From contig JAPLEF010000170.1 of NCBI GenBank assembly GCA_026391525.1, positions 1-54,522 of the forward strand: DNA of 54,522 nt. The letters are read 5' to 3'. A model generated the notes under the pieces. That model did not search any database, was not told where the DNA came from, and saw nothing but the letters and a program-made list of their open reading frames with translations. This DNA is from Sphingobacteriales bacterium. GTDB taxonomy: Bacteria > Bacteroidota > Bacteroidia > Chitinophagales > Chitinophagaceae. Shown in pieces: positions 38,299-45,904 of this stretch. How positions within the stretch are numbered: the stretch's first letter is position 1; each line of letters starts with the position of its first letter. A program made the position numbers and the translations under genes.

Positions 38299-39198
38299 AT
38301 GAAAAAAATACTCACATCATCTCTGTTTATTGTTGCCATGGCAGCTTTTACAGGTTGCTTGAAAGATAAGGGTTTTGAAGATCAGAATTATGGCTTACAG
38401 GTGCAAAACACCAAGGCTGTAACTTTCCCCCAGTCTAAAAATAGTCCTATATCTTTCGCAGTAAATGCACAAACAACGCCTCAGGTGCTCCGTGCTCCCG
38501 TGGTTACATTAGAATCAGATGCTGCAGAAGCCTCTGATGTAATTGTAAAGGTAGAATCTAATCCAGCTTTGGTTGCGGCTTTCCCTGATTTAACCCTGCT
38601 GCCTTCAACTGAGTACAGTTTGAACAATACTCTTACTATTGCTGCAGGCAAAAGGTTAGATACGATGTCTATTACTATATCCAATAGTTCAACACTCGAT
38701 CCGAATTTGACTTATGCGATCGGTTTAACGATTATTAGCGCTAATAATAGTTATATTGTTGCTTCTAATTCCCGCGATATTGTAGTAAAATTCTCTGTAA
38801 AGAATGCTTATGATGGGGTTTATTCTATCACAGGTACTGCATTACGTGTTGTTGGAGGTGCTATTGATCCAGCCTTATCCGGTGCATTTGGTCCTTATCA
38901 GAGAGAATTTGTAACCTCAGGTGCAAATTCTGTACAGCACACAGGTCAGGTAAACTGGGCAAATGGTTCTAATTCAGCTTTACCTGCTGGTTTCGAGCCC
39001 AACATCACTATCGATCCAACTACTTTGCTAGTCACTTCATTGACCAGTTCAAACGGTGGCATCAGCAACGTTACTGGCACTGGTTATGCACAGTATTATG
39101 ATCCTGCTACCCGCACCATTTATTATGAAATGACCTGGGGTGCAGGTCCTGCTGCGAGGTTGATGACTTTCCAAAGCAAGTGGTTGCGTCCACGTTAA
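38299..39198 (+). CDS. DUF1735-type surface lipoprotein of the SusCD cluster
   Basis: A 299-residue lipoprotein with signal and lipobox MAAFTGCLKD. Residues about 40-170 look like a DUF1735 (BT_3987-like) beta-sandwich domain, with AVTFPQSKN, a VxLESDA strand and LTYAIGLTIISAN. A second domain from about 170 (VKNAYDGVYSITGTALRV) to the end is beta-rich, with TIYYEMTWGAG. Such proteins are usual third members of SusCD clusters and are thought to bind substrate outside the cell. It lies 21 bp after susD and is followed by a strong terminator, so the cluster is a three-gene operon. Confidence 0.75.
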   Translation: MKKILTSSLFIVAMAAFTGCLKDKGFEDQNYGLQVQNTKAVTFPQSKNSPISFAVNAQTTPQVLRAPVVTLESDAAEASDVIVKVESNPALVAAFPDLTLLPSTEYSLNNTLTIAAGKRLDTMSITISNSSTLDPNLTYAIGLTIISANNSYIVASNSRDIVVKFSVKNAYDGVYSITGTALRVVGGAIDPALSGAFGPYQREFVTSGANSVQHTGQVNWANGSNSALPAGFEPNITIDPTTLLVTSLTSSNGGISNVTGTGYAQYYDPATRTIYYEMTWGAGPAARLMTFQSKWLRPR

Positions 39199-39222
39199 TC
39201 AAACTATTGAATAAATTCATAG

Positions 39223-39251
39223 AGGTTGCCATTTGTTGGCAACCTTTTTTT
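39223..39251 (+). terminator. Intrinsic terminator after the SusCD operon
   Basis: Stem AGGTTGCC / GGCAACCT (8 bp, perfect), 7-nt loop, seven T residues. Confidence 0.88.
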
Positions 39252-39282
39252 ATTTCAGCAATTTACGAAAGCATCCATTGGT

Positions 39283-39290
39283 TAACTTTG
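39283..39290 (+). promoter_or_regulatory. -7 box of the DUF3467 gene
   Basis: TAACTTTG followed by C, an exact match to TAnnTTTG, 16 nt before the ATG at 39307. No good TTTG at the -33 distance. Confidence 0.6.
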
Positions 39291-39306
39291 CTATTCAATC
39301 AATTTT

Positions 39307-39624
39307 ATGTCTGATCAAAATAATTTACCTCCGAATCAATTGAATATTGAAATTTCTGAAGAAGTAGCAGAAGGCACTTATGCTAACCTGGCCATCATCA
39401 CGCATAGCCATGCAGAGTTTGTGGTTGATTTTGTAAACGTGATGCCGGGAACACCTAAAAGTAAAGTGAAAAACAGGATCATTCTTACTCCTTTTCATGC
39501 CAAGCGTTTCATGAAAGCGATGATTGATAATGTAAAGAAGTTTGAAGCCGTAAATGGCAGCATCCAGGATCTTGAAGTAACTGAAATGCCTTTTACTTTC
39601 GGTGGACCAACCGGGCAGGCTTGA
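39307..39624 (+). CDS. DUF3467 protein
   Basis: A 105-residue cytosolic protein of the DUF3467 family, widespread in Bacteroidota. The recognisable parts are LNIEISEEVAEGTYANLAII near residue 12, the HSHAEFVVDFVNVMPG segment, and KNRIILTPFHAKRFMKAM. The function of the family is not known. It has its own -7 box, and its 3' end faces the convergent radC across a 7-bp tandem repeat. Confidence 0.88.
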   Translation: MSDQNNLPPNQLNIEISEEVAEGTYANLAIITHSHAEFVVDFVNVMPGTPKSKVKNRIILTPFHAKRFMKAMIDNVKKFEAVNGSIQDLEVTEMPFTFGGPTGQA

Positions 39625-39709
39625 TGCTTTTTGGTGTAGGGTTTTTAGTTTATAGTTTGTGCATACCGATTTATCAAACTTTATTTCATTTTTTGAAAAC
39701 AACATTCTA

Positions 39710-39786
39710 ATTATCAATTATCAATTATCAATTATCAATTGTCAATTATCAATTATCAATTATCAATTGTCATTTATCATTTATCA
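39710..39786. repeat. Tandem heptanucleotide repeat, 11 units
   Basis: Eleven contiguous 7-bp units with consensus ATTATCA: seven are ATTATCA, two are ATTGTCA and two are TTTATCA. The period is kept exactly over 77 bp with no indel. It fills the gap between the 3' ends of DUF3467 and radC and stops 9 bp before the radC stop codon. Confidence 0.93.
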
Positions 39787-39795
39787 ACTGCTCAA

Positions 39796-40497
39796 TCACA
39801 TCATCCCCTCATCTGCAAAACTAAAATACCCTTCCTCAGTTACGATGATATGATCCAGCACTTTGATATCCATAAAAGCTGCCGCCATTTTTATCTTGAT
39901 CGTAAGATCTTCATCCGCCTTACTGGGTTTGGGATTACCGGAAGGATGATTATGGCTCAATACTATACTGGTGGCTTCACTCTCCAAAGCTTTTTTCAAA
40001 ATTACTCTGGGATCGGCTACGGTACCGGTGAGTCCGCCCTTACTCACAATTTCAAAGTAATTGATCTTATTGGCCCTGTTGAGGTACACTACAGCAAAAA
40101 CTTCCAAGCGGTAATCCTTTATTTGTGTTCGTACAAATTCCGCCAGGTCGGCACTGCTTCGTATGGCTGTTTTCTGGAATACTACATCTGCCTGCCTTCT
40201 TCTACCCAGTTCAAATGCGGCAATCAGGCTGGCAGCTTTTGTTAAACCGATTCCTTTTATTTTTTTCAAATCTGCGAAAGAGCATTTGCTCAGTTCATTG
40301 AGGTTATTATGGCCACTTTGGAGCAATTGCTGAGCCAATTGAATGGCAGAATGGTTGCGGTTTCCGGCACGGAGTAAAATGGCAATTACTTCTGCTGTAC
40401 TCAGAGCAGTTGCACCGTGTTGTTGTAATTTTTCCATCGGTCGGTCGGCAGGTGCCCAGGTTTTTATGGATGTGGAAGGCTTTTGAACATTTTCCAT
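39796..40497 (-). CDS. radC: RadC-family JAB/MPN domain protein
   Basis: A 233-residue protein of the UPF0758/RadC family. The N-terminal part (DRPMEKLQQHGATALSTAEVIAILLRAG) and an HhH-type LKKIKGIGLTKAA precede the metal-binding JAMM motif SHNHPSGNPKPSKAD (HxHx7Sx2D). Despite its name, a direct role in repair is not settled for the family, and some members are linked to transformation or to mobile elements. Here the protein looks complete and chromosomal. It is divergent from prs. Confidence 0.93.
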   Translation of the reverse strand: MENVQKPSTSIKTWAPADRPMEKLQQHGATALSTAEVIAILLRAGNRNHSAIQLAQQLLQSGHNNLNELSKCSFADLKKIKGIGLTKAASLIAAFELGRRRQADVVFQKTAIRSSADLAEFVRTQIKDYRLEVFAVVYLNRANKINYFEIVSKGGLTGTVADPRVILKKALESEATSIVLSHNHPSGNPKPSKADEDLTIKIKMAAAFMDIKVLDHIIVTEEGYFSFADEGMM

Positions 40498-40528
40498 GAA
40501 TAGAGAGTTAATTCATGTAAACTAACTG

Positions 40529-40536
40529 TATTTTCG
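40529..40536 (+). promoter_or_regulatory. Possible -7 box upstream of prs
   Basis: TATTTTCG, a one-base variant of TAnnTTTG, 121 nt before the prs ATG at 40657. If used, prs would have a long leader, which is unlike the short leaders of the other genes here. Confidence 0.3.
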
Positions 40537-40656
40537 TAAAACTAAAATCAGCCTTCACTGAAGAATGTTTAGTATTCAAAGTACAATATTCAGTCAGGAT
40601 TGATGAATTTATACCGAATAAACCCACTAACCTATCAAGCCGTAAAACCAATACAT

Positions 40657-41619
40657 ATGGAATCAAATGCAAAAATATTTTCGGGTAGGGCTTCCCGTTA
40701 TTTAGCCGAAAAAATCGCCAGGAAATTTGGAGAGCCATTAGGAAAAATTAAAATACAGCAATTCAGCGATGGTGAAATCGGTGTGGAATTTGAAGAAAGT
40801 ATCCGGGGCAAATTCGTATTCCTTATCCAAAGTACTTTTGCACCTACCGAAAACATCATGGAACTGCTCCTGATGATTGATGCAGCAAAAAGAGCTTCTG
40901 CTTATAAAGTGATTGCGGTGATACCCTATTACGGATATGCCCGGCAAGATCGAAAAGATAAGCCCCGTGTAGCCATCGGGTCAAAACTGGTGGCCAATAT
41001 GCTAACAGCTGCGGGTGCCGACCGTGTGGTGACTATGGATTTACATGCACCACAGATCCAAGGTTATTTTGATATTCCGGTAGACCATCTGGAATCTTCT
41101 GCCATCTTCATACCTTATATAGAAAGCCTTCAATTGCATAACCTCACTTTTGCGGCTCCTGATGTAGGCAGTGCCAATAGGATAAGAGAAGTGGCCTCTT
41201 TTTTCGAATGTGATATGGTGATTTGCGACAAGCACCGCAAACGTGCCAATGAAATTGCCAGTATGGTAGTTATCGGTGATGTTAAGGACCGCGACATCAT
41301 ACTCATTGATGATATTTGCGATACCGGAGGTACGCTGGCAAAAAGTGCCGGGCTGATGATGGAAAAAGGCGCCAGAAGCGTTCGGGCATTCTGTACCCAT
41401 CCTGTACTAAGTGGAAACGCTTATGCAAATATCGAAAATAGTGATTTAGATGAACTGGTAGTTTGCGATACCATACCCCTGAAACAGGAAAGCAGAAAAA
41501 TCAAAGTATTGTCTACCGACGAGTTATTCGCTGTAGCCCTTAGAAATGCTTATGAAAATAAAAGTATTCATAGCTTGTTCATCAGGGGAAGAATGAAGGG
41601 TGTAGTTAAAACGGTATAA
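40657..41619 (+). CDS. prs: Ribose-phosphate pyrophosphokinase (PRPP synthase)
   Basis: A 320-residue enzyme forming PRPP from ribose-5-phosphate and ATP for nucleotide, His and Trp synthesis. The flexible-loop and ATP regions (IQQFSDGEIGVEFEES, YYGYARQDRK) are present. The metal- and ribose-phosphate-binding DLHAPQIQGYFDIP is followed by VICDKHRK. The PRPP loop is DDICDTGGTLAKSA. The frame is open from 40600, but family length and the conserved AKIFSGRASRYLAEKIA point to the ATG at 40657. Confidence 0.95.
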   Translation: MESNAKIFSGRASRYLAEKIARKFGEPLGKIKIQQFSDGEIGVEFEESIRGKFVFLIQSTFAPTENIMELLLMIDAAKRASAYKVIAVIPYYGYARQDRKDKPRVAIGSKLVANMLTAAGADRVVTMDLHAPQIQGYFDIPVDHLESSAIFIPYIESLQLHNLTFAAPDVGSANRIREVASFFECDMVICDKHRKRANEIASMVVIGDVKDRDIILIDDICDTGGTLAKSAGLMMEKGARSVRAFCTHPVLSGNAYANIENSDLDELVVCDTIPLKQESRKIKVLSTDELFAVALRNAYENKSIHSLFIRGRMKGVVKTV

Positions 41620-41650
41620 ATAGTTTCTGATACTTTATTCTTATATCCTT

Positions 41651-41687
41651 AGCTGTTCTTGCATAAATAGCGATGAACAGCTTTTTT
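41651..41687 (+). terminator. Intrinsic terminator after prs
   Basis: Perfect 8-bp stem AGCTGTTC / GAACAGCT with a 16-nt loop and six T residues, 31 bp after the prs stop. Confidence 0.82.
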
Positions 41688-41743
41688 ATGTGGTTTGCCT
41701 AAAGAAAACCTTTGAATTCAGGGCATATTTGAGCCATTTTACC

Positions 41744-41751
41744 TACCTTTG
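41744..41751 (+). promoter_or_regulatory. -7 box of rplY
   Basis: TACCTTTG followed by C, an exact TAnnTTTG match, 21 nt before the ATG at 41773. The longer reading frame starts at a TTG inside this box, so that start is ruled out. Confidence 0.65.
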
Positions 41752-41772
41752 CGCCTCATTAAAAATTTTAAA

Positions 41773-42402
41773 ATGAAAACAATTACAATCGAAGGTGTTC
41801 TGAGGACCGAAAGCGGAAAAAAAGCCACCCGCCAACTTCGCTCTCAGCAGCTTGTGCCAGGTGTAATTTACGGTGGTAATACCGAAGTGAATTTTAGTGC
41901 TCCTGCAACAGCTTTTAAATCAATTGTGTACACTGCTGAGTTCATGCTTACAGAAGTAACGGTGGAAGGTAAAACCTACCGTTGTATCATGAAAGACATC
42001 CAGTTCAATAAGGTAACGGATGAATTGATTCATGTTGATTTTCTGGAATTGGTTGATGATAAGAAAGTGATTGCTAACTTACCGCTGAAATATGTTGGGG
42101 TTCCGGTTGGGGTAAAAGCCGGTGGAAAACTGGTTACGAAAATGAAGTCACTGAAAATCAAAACCCTTCCGAAATACCTGAAAGAGTTCATTGAAGTAGA
42201 TTTAAGTAATCTCGAGCTGAATGAGAATATCCGTGTAGAAAATGTGATTGCAGATCATATGGAAGTGATGAATTCACCAAGAATTCCTATTGCAACCGTA
42301 ACCATGACTCGTCAGCTGAAACAGGAAGAAGCTGCAGCGCCTAAAGCTGCTGCTCCTAAAGCTGCTGCACCAAAGGCTGCTGCTCCTGCTGCCAAAAAGT
42401 AA
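41773..42402 (+). CDS. rplY: 50S ribosomal protein L25 (Ctc/TL5 form)
   Basis: A 209-residue 5S rRNA-binding protein of the two-domain type. The N-terminal L25 domain is residues about 1-90 (GKKATRQLRSQQLVPGVIYGG, CIMKDIQFNKVTDELIHVDF), and the C-terminal TL5 beta domain runs to about 185 (VIADHMEVMNSPRIPIATV). It ends in an Ala/Pro/Lys tail made of three AAAPKA-type units and PAAKK. Start: a TTG-started frame reaches to 41749 but lies in the promoter box, so the ATG at 41773 is used. A terminator follows. pth, a common partner of L25, is not adjacent. Confidence 0.94.
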   Translation: MKTITIEGVLRTESGKKATRQLRSQQLVPGVIYGGNTEVNFSAPATAFKSIVYTAEFMLTEVTVEGKTYRCIMKDIQFNKVTDELIHVDFLELVDDKKVIANLPLKYVGVPVGVKAGGKLVTKMKSLKIKTLPKYLKEFIEVDLSNLELNENIRVENVIADHMEVMNSPRIPIATVTMTRQLKQEEAAAPKAAAPKAAAPKAAAPAAKK

Positions 42403-42423
42403 TGATTTTTCACAAGTATAACG

Positions 42424-42450
42424 GCCCTTCTTTTTTAGAGGGGCTTTTTT
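42424..42450 (+). terminator. Intrinsic terminator after rplY
   Basis: Stem GCCCTTC / GAGGGGC (7 bp with one T-G pair), 7-nt loop, six T residues. Confidence 0.78.
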
Positions 42451-42484
42451 GTATAAAAGTGATTGAATTCACTATGTTGAAGTA

Positions 42485-42605
42485 ATACCAATGTGATTTA
42501 TATAATATGCCAATATTTTATAAATCTTATATGCCGATGGTATCAAACAAATAGTACAATAAGGCGATAGCCGGTATTGGACTATATTGTTTGTCCAATC
42601 GGTAT
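42485..42605 (+). repeat. Two-module palindromic interspersed repeat, copy B
   Basis: Same layout as copy A: module 1 (42485-42530, hairpin 42495-42526) and module 2 (42531-42605). Module 1 differs from copy A only in its last base. Module 2 differs from copy A at three positions over 75 nt. It is followed after 2 nt by copy C. Confidence 0.92.
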
Positions 42606-42607
42606 AC

Positions 42608-42682
42608 ATGCCGATGGTATCAAACAAATAGTACAATGAGGCGATAGCCGATATTGGATTATATTGTTTGTCCAATCGGTAT
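42608..42682 (+). repeat. Palindromic interspersed repeat, module 2 only, copy C
   Basis: A second 75-nt module 2 in direct repeat to the one in copy B, without module 1. Three bases after it, ATTGGTAT (42685-42692) is the exact inverse of the ATACCAAT that opens copy B at 42485-42492, so B+C form one 208-bp unit with 8-bp terminal inverted repeats. Confidence 0.9.
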
Positions 42683-42695
42683 AAATTGGTATCAT

Positions 42696-42724
42696 TTTGC
42701 TTTTGAGTGAAACCATTACCTTTG
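42696..42724 (+). promoter_or_regulatory. Promoter of yidC
   Basis: TTTG at 42696-42699, a 17-nt spacer, and TACCTTTG plus C at 42717-42725, matching the Bacteroidota -33/-7 consensus. The ATG follows at 42744. The -33 element starts 3 nt after the repeat unit ends, so the repeat may influence this promoter. Confidence 0.65.
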
Positions 42725-42743
42725 CACTCCTAAATCATATTAA

Positions 42744-44594
42744 ATGGGAATGGATAGAAATACGTTGATTGGTTTTTTGCTGATTGGAGCCTTACTGATT
42801 GGTATGTTCATGCTCAACAGTAAAAGCCGGCTTGCGTTTGAAGCCGAGCAACAACGGATTGCAGATTCTATTAAGAAATCGAAACCTGTTGTGGATACTA
42901 CAGAAAAAACGGTAACTGTATCTTCCGCTAACCCTGTAAACTTACCGATGAGCAGCCCGACCCAGGTATCCAATATTCCGGTAATAAGCGTATTAGAAAA
43001 TGATGTATTAAAAATCAGTTTCAGCAATAAAGGGGCACAGCCGGTGAAGGTTGAAATGAAAAAATTCGATCGTTTCAATGGCCGGAAGGTAGTGATTCAG
43101 GAAGGAGATTTTAATAAATTTTCATATGCCATCAACGCAGCTGATAATCGCACTGTGGAAACCAGTCAGCTTTTCTTTCAAAGTTTTCCGGTTGAAAAGA
43201 TAGCAGGAGATGTTAGTCAAATTAGGTTTGAAACAGCTGATTCTACCGGCAAGAAGATCACCCATCTCTACAGTTTACGTCCAGGCCAGTATATGCTTGA
43301 TTTCAGCATCCTGCTTGAGGGTGCAGACCGGCTCTTTTCCAGAAACAACATCAGTTTCCTTTGGCAAACAGAAGCACCGCCGGTAGAAAACGACTATAAA
43401 TACGAACTTACCCAAAGCCATATATGTTTTGTGGAAAATAATGGATTCGATTTTGAGTACATTGGCAGCGGGGATAATAAAACATTCAGTAAGCCGGTAG
43501 ACTGGGTAACCCTAAAGCAACAATTTTTTGCAAAATCTTTATTGGCGAAGAACAAATTCTCTTCTGCTACGGTTTCATGGGCAATTCCTAAAGACAGTAC
43601 CGAACAGTTTCTTGCCAGAACTACTACAGTGGCTCAATATTCCTTACCGGGTGGCAGTCAGGCGAACATCCCATTACAATACTACTTTGGTCCAAGTGAT
43701 TATAATGTGCTGAAACAATACAATAACCAACTGGAAAATATTGTACCTTATGGCAATGGCATTTTTGCATTTGTGAAATACATCAACCGTCATTTTTTAT
43801 TACCGGTTTTTGATTTTCTTCAGAAGCATGTGGCAAGTATGGGTATGGTAATCCTTTTACTAACGCTGCTCATCAGGCTGATCACTTCACCCATATTGTA
43901 TAAGAGTTATCTGAGTGGCGCAAAAATGAAAGTGCTCAAGCCTGAGGTAGATGCCTTAAAAGCCAAATTCACCGATCCCAAAACCAAGCAATTAGATCAG
44001 CAGGCTTTCGGTATGGAGCAGATGAAGCTATGGAAATCTGCCGGGGTAAGTCCGCTCGGCGGTTGCTTACCCGCACTCCTGCAGATTCCGATCTTCATGT
44101 CGCTCTACTATTTCTTTCAGTCTAATATCGATCTCCGGGGTAAGAACTTTCTTTGGGCAAAAGATCTTGCACAATACGATTCCATTTATCAGTTGCCGTT
44201 TCATATTCCTTTTTATGGCGATCATGTAAGCTTGTTTACACTAACGGCAGTGCTTACCAGCTTATTGATTTCGATTTACAGCATGTCGAATATGCAGGAT
44301 AACAGCAATCCCCTGATGAAATACATGCCCTATATCTTCCCTTTCATTTTGCTTGGGGTGTTCAACAATCTTCCTGCCGCACTTACCTGGTACTATACCG
44401 TCTCGAATACCATCACACTGATATTGCAGGTGATCATCCAGAAGTATATCATCAATCACGACAAGATCATGGAGCGCATCAATGAAAACCGGAAGAAGCC
44501 GGTAAAAAAATCGAAAATGGCGGAACGGATAGAAGCCATGCAGGAAAGCCAGCGCAAAATCAAGGAACTTAAGGCTAAAAACGGCAAATCATAA
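42744..44594 (+). CDS. yidC: Membrane protein insertase YidC
   Basis: A 616-residue inner-membrane insertase that helps membrane proteins enter the lipid bilayer with or without SecYEG. The first membrane segment (LIGFLLIGALLIGMFML) is followed by a large periplasmic beta-domain (residues about 90-340). The conserved five-helix region runs from about residue 365, with MGMVILLLTLLIRLITSPI (carrying the conserved Arg), ALLQIPIFMSLYYFF and WYYTVSNTITLILQV. The tail is Lys-rich, as is usual for Bacteroidota YidC, and may touch the ribosome. A start at 42750 is also possible because Met codons lie two codons apart. Confidence 0.95.
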   Translation: MGMDRNTLIGFLLIGALLIGMFMLNSKSRLAFEAEQQRIADSIKKSKPVVDTTEKTVTVSSANPVNLPMSSPTQVSNIPVISVLENDVLKISFSNKGAQPVKVEMKKFDRFNGRKVVIQEGDFNKFSYAINAADNRTVETSQLFFQSFPVEKIAGDVSQIRFETADSTGKKITHLYSLRPGQYMLDFSILLEGADRLFSRNNISFLWQTEAPPVENDYKYELTQSHICFVENNGFDFEYIGSGDNKTFSKPVDWVTLKQQFFAKSLLAKNKFSSATVSWAIPKDSTEQFLARTTTVAQYSLPGGSQANIPLQYYFGPSDYNVLKQYNNQLENIVPYGNGIFAFVKYINRHFLLPVFDFLQKHVASMGMVILLLTLLIRLITSPILYKSYLSGAKMKVLKPEVDALKAKFTDPKTKQLDQQAFGMEQMKLWKSAGVSPLGGCLPALLQIPIFMSLYYFFQSNIDLRGKNFLWAKDLAQYDSIYQLPFHIPFYGDHVSLFTLTAVLTSLLISIYSMSNMQDNSNPLMKYMPYIFPFILLGVFNNLPAALTWYYTVSNTITLILQVIIQKYIINHDKIMERINENRKKPVKKSKMAERIEAMQESQRKIKELKAKNGKS

Positions 44595-44619
44595 ATTTGT
44601 CCAACATCTTTTACGATTG

Positions 44620-44649
44620 AAATGTACTTTTAACAGTACATTTTTTTTT
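44620..44649 (+). terminator. Intrinsic terminator after yidC
   Basis: Perfect 8-bp stem AAATGTAC / GTACATTT, 8-nt loop, and a run of nine T residues. Confidence 0.82.
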
Positions 44650-44664
44650 AGTGCATCCTATAAG

Positions 44665-44694
44665 TTGTAATGAACAACCATTAAATTATCTTTA
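44665..44694 (+). promoter_or_regulatory. Possible promoter of the 44711 gene
   Basis: TTG at 44665-44667, a 19-nt spacer, and TATCTTTA at 44687-44694, one base off the -7 consensus. The ATG follows 17 nt later. Confidence 0.45.
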
Positions 44695-44710
44695 TGGTAT
44701 AATTTTTCTG

Positions 44711-45376
44711 ATGAAAAAATACATATTTACTCTTCTAATCTTAGCCGGTTTCTTATCTGATAAGGCCATCGCACAAAAGCAAGTAAATGAGGCGACTTTG
44801 ATATATGATATTTTAGCCACTACCTCTGATGGGAAATCTGAAGTTTCTTCACTCAAAGGGGCAACCTTGCAGATATGGGTAAAAGGAGATCAAAGCCGCA
44901 GTGAAATGAAAAGTACCTTGGGTATCGAAACAAGTATCCATGATATTGCAGGTGGAAAGGCGGTAGTGTTGAAGGAATATAGTGCCCAAAAATTAATGAT
45001 TACTTATACATCTTCAAATTGGCAATCCTCTTCACAAACTTTCTCTCAATCCGAATTCAAACCGGTGAATGGAAGCCGTAGTATCAATAATTATGTTTGT
45101 AAAGAAGTTGTTGCACAAGGAAGCCAGGGAACAGGTGAAATAAGAGTTTGGTATCATCCCGAAATTCAGTTGAATAATAACGCCTATTTCCATGCATTTC
45201 CGGGTATTTCAGGCTTACCCATACAGTACGTACTTTTGAAAAGCAACCTCCGGGTTACCTATACCTTAAGAAGTATCAGCTATGAACCCATTCCGGCATC
45301 AAAATTTGAATGGCCAAAATCGGGCTACCGGATCATGACCTACGAAGAGAACCTGCAGTTGAATAAGGGAAAATAA
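44711..45376 (+). CDS. Exported DUF4412-like protein
   Basis: A 221-residue protein. The signal peptide MKKYIFTLLILAGFLSDKAIAQ starts at the ATG at 44711; the longer frame from 44651 lies partly in the promoter. The mature part is beta-rich and opens EATLIYDILATTSDGKSEV. It continues with IWVKGDQSRSEMKS, a single Cys in NNYVCKEVV, then GEIRVWYHPEIQLNN and FPGISGLPIQYVLLKSNLR, with FEWPKSGYRIMTYEE near the end. This pattern resembles DUF4412 (LolA-fold-like periplasmic proteins), which I give as probable, not certain. It is convergent to a small exported protein across a shared terminator. Confidence 0.65.
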   Translation: MKKYIFTLLILAGFLSDKAIAQKQVNEATLIYDILATTSDGKSEVSSLKGATLQIWVKGDQSRSEMKSTLGIETSIHDIAGGKAVVLKEYSAQKLMITYTSSNWQSSSQTFSQSEFKPVNGSRSINNYVCKEVVAQGSQGTGEIRVWYHPEIQLNNNAYFHAFPGISGLPIQYVLLKSNLRVTYTLRSISYEPIPASKFEWPKSGYRIMTYEENLQLNKGK

Positions 45377-45377
45377 A

Positions 45378-45400
45378 AAACCGCAATAAAATTGCGGTTT
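45378..45400. terminator. Bidirectional terminator between convergent genes
   Basis: Perfect 10-bp stem AAACCGCAAT / ATTGCGGTTT with loop AAA. The minus-strand gene at 45399 ends inside the stem, so both convergent genes use it. Confidence 0.82.
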
Positions 45401-45752
45401 AGTTTTTTGATTTGATGATGAGTTTCATCCCGGTATATCCTTGCCTGATTTCAGGAACGACAATTTTTTGTTTATTGGTAACTACGTAAACCGTATTTCC
45501 TTTCTGATAAGTGATAATATTTGGATTCATCATTACACCTGAAGTACGGGTTGGAGTGGTGGATAGGAAACCCTTGTATTTTAAACCTGTTTTCAGGTTT
45601 AGGCATAAAGAATTTTTGAATGTACTGGCAGTGTTGATATTTAAACTGATTTTGTTCTTTACCTTCTCACGCTTACCACGATCGGCAAATGAGGTAAGCA
45701 TATTCCCGAAGAGAATAGCAAACAACAACATCGATTTGGTGAATTGGCGCAT
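45399..45752 (-). CDS. Small exported protein of unknown function
   Basis: A 117-residue protein. The ATG at 45752 puts a signal peptide (MRQFTKSMLLFAILFGNMLTSFA) at the N-terminus; the frame is open 19 codons further, but that part lies across a -7 box. The mature chain is basic and rich in Asn, Thr and Lys (KREKVKNKISLNINTAS), with NPNIITYQKGNTVYVVTNKQK and a single Cys in NSLCLNLK. I do not recognise a family. A periplasmic location is inferred. Confidence 0.6.
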   Translation of the reverse strand: MRQFTKSMLLFAILFGNMLTSFADRGKREKVKNKISLNINTASTFKNSLCLNLKTGLKYKGFLSTTPTRTSGVMMNPNIITYQKGNTVYVVTNKQKIVVPEIRQGYTGMKLIIKSKN

Positions 45753-45772
45753 TTTTAACTTAATTTCTAATA

Positions 45773-45780
45773 CAAATATA
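45773..45780 (-). promoter_or_regulatory. -7 box of the 45399-45752 gene
   Basis: On the minus strand TATATTTG, an exact TAnnTTTG match, 20 nt before the ATG at 45752. No -33 TTTG at the right distance. Confidence 0.5.
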
Positions 45781-45904
45781 TTAAACATTTTCTGATAATA
45801 AAATACCATTCATCAATAAATTGTAAAAGATTTCTTAACGTATTTGTGGATAAAAAGTTTGAAAGTTTCACCAATATTGCCTAAATTACAATAACCTATA
45901 CCAT

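Larger units (their letters stand above)
42403..42743. other. Non-coding gap between rplY and yidC
   Basis: A 341-bp gap. In order it holds the rplY terminator, a compound palindromic repeat (copies B and C), and the yidC promoter. No gene is supported; the reading frame on the minus strand at 42472-42675 is made only of repeat sequence. Confidence 0.85.

Noticed and set aside
39700-39790. CRISPR array
   Set aside because: The 7-bp units are directly adjacent, with no spacers.
39659-40245. Reading frames with repeating NYQLSII peptides and a 168-residue frame over radC
   Set aside because: The repeats come from the 7-bp tandem array, and the rest is antisense to radC, whose JAMM motif is intact.
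39796-40497. radC as a sign of a mobile island
   Set aside because: Neighbours are housekeeping genes, the protein is full-length chromosomal type, and no integrase or attachment repeat was seen.
42472-42675. 67-residue reading frame on the minus strand upstream of yidC
   Set aside because: It is made wholly of the palindromic repeat, has no family likeness and would be the same by chance in every copy of the repeat.
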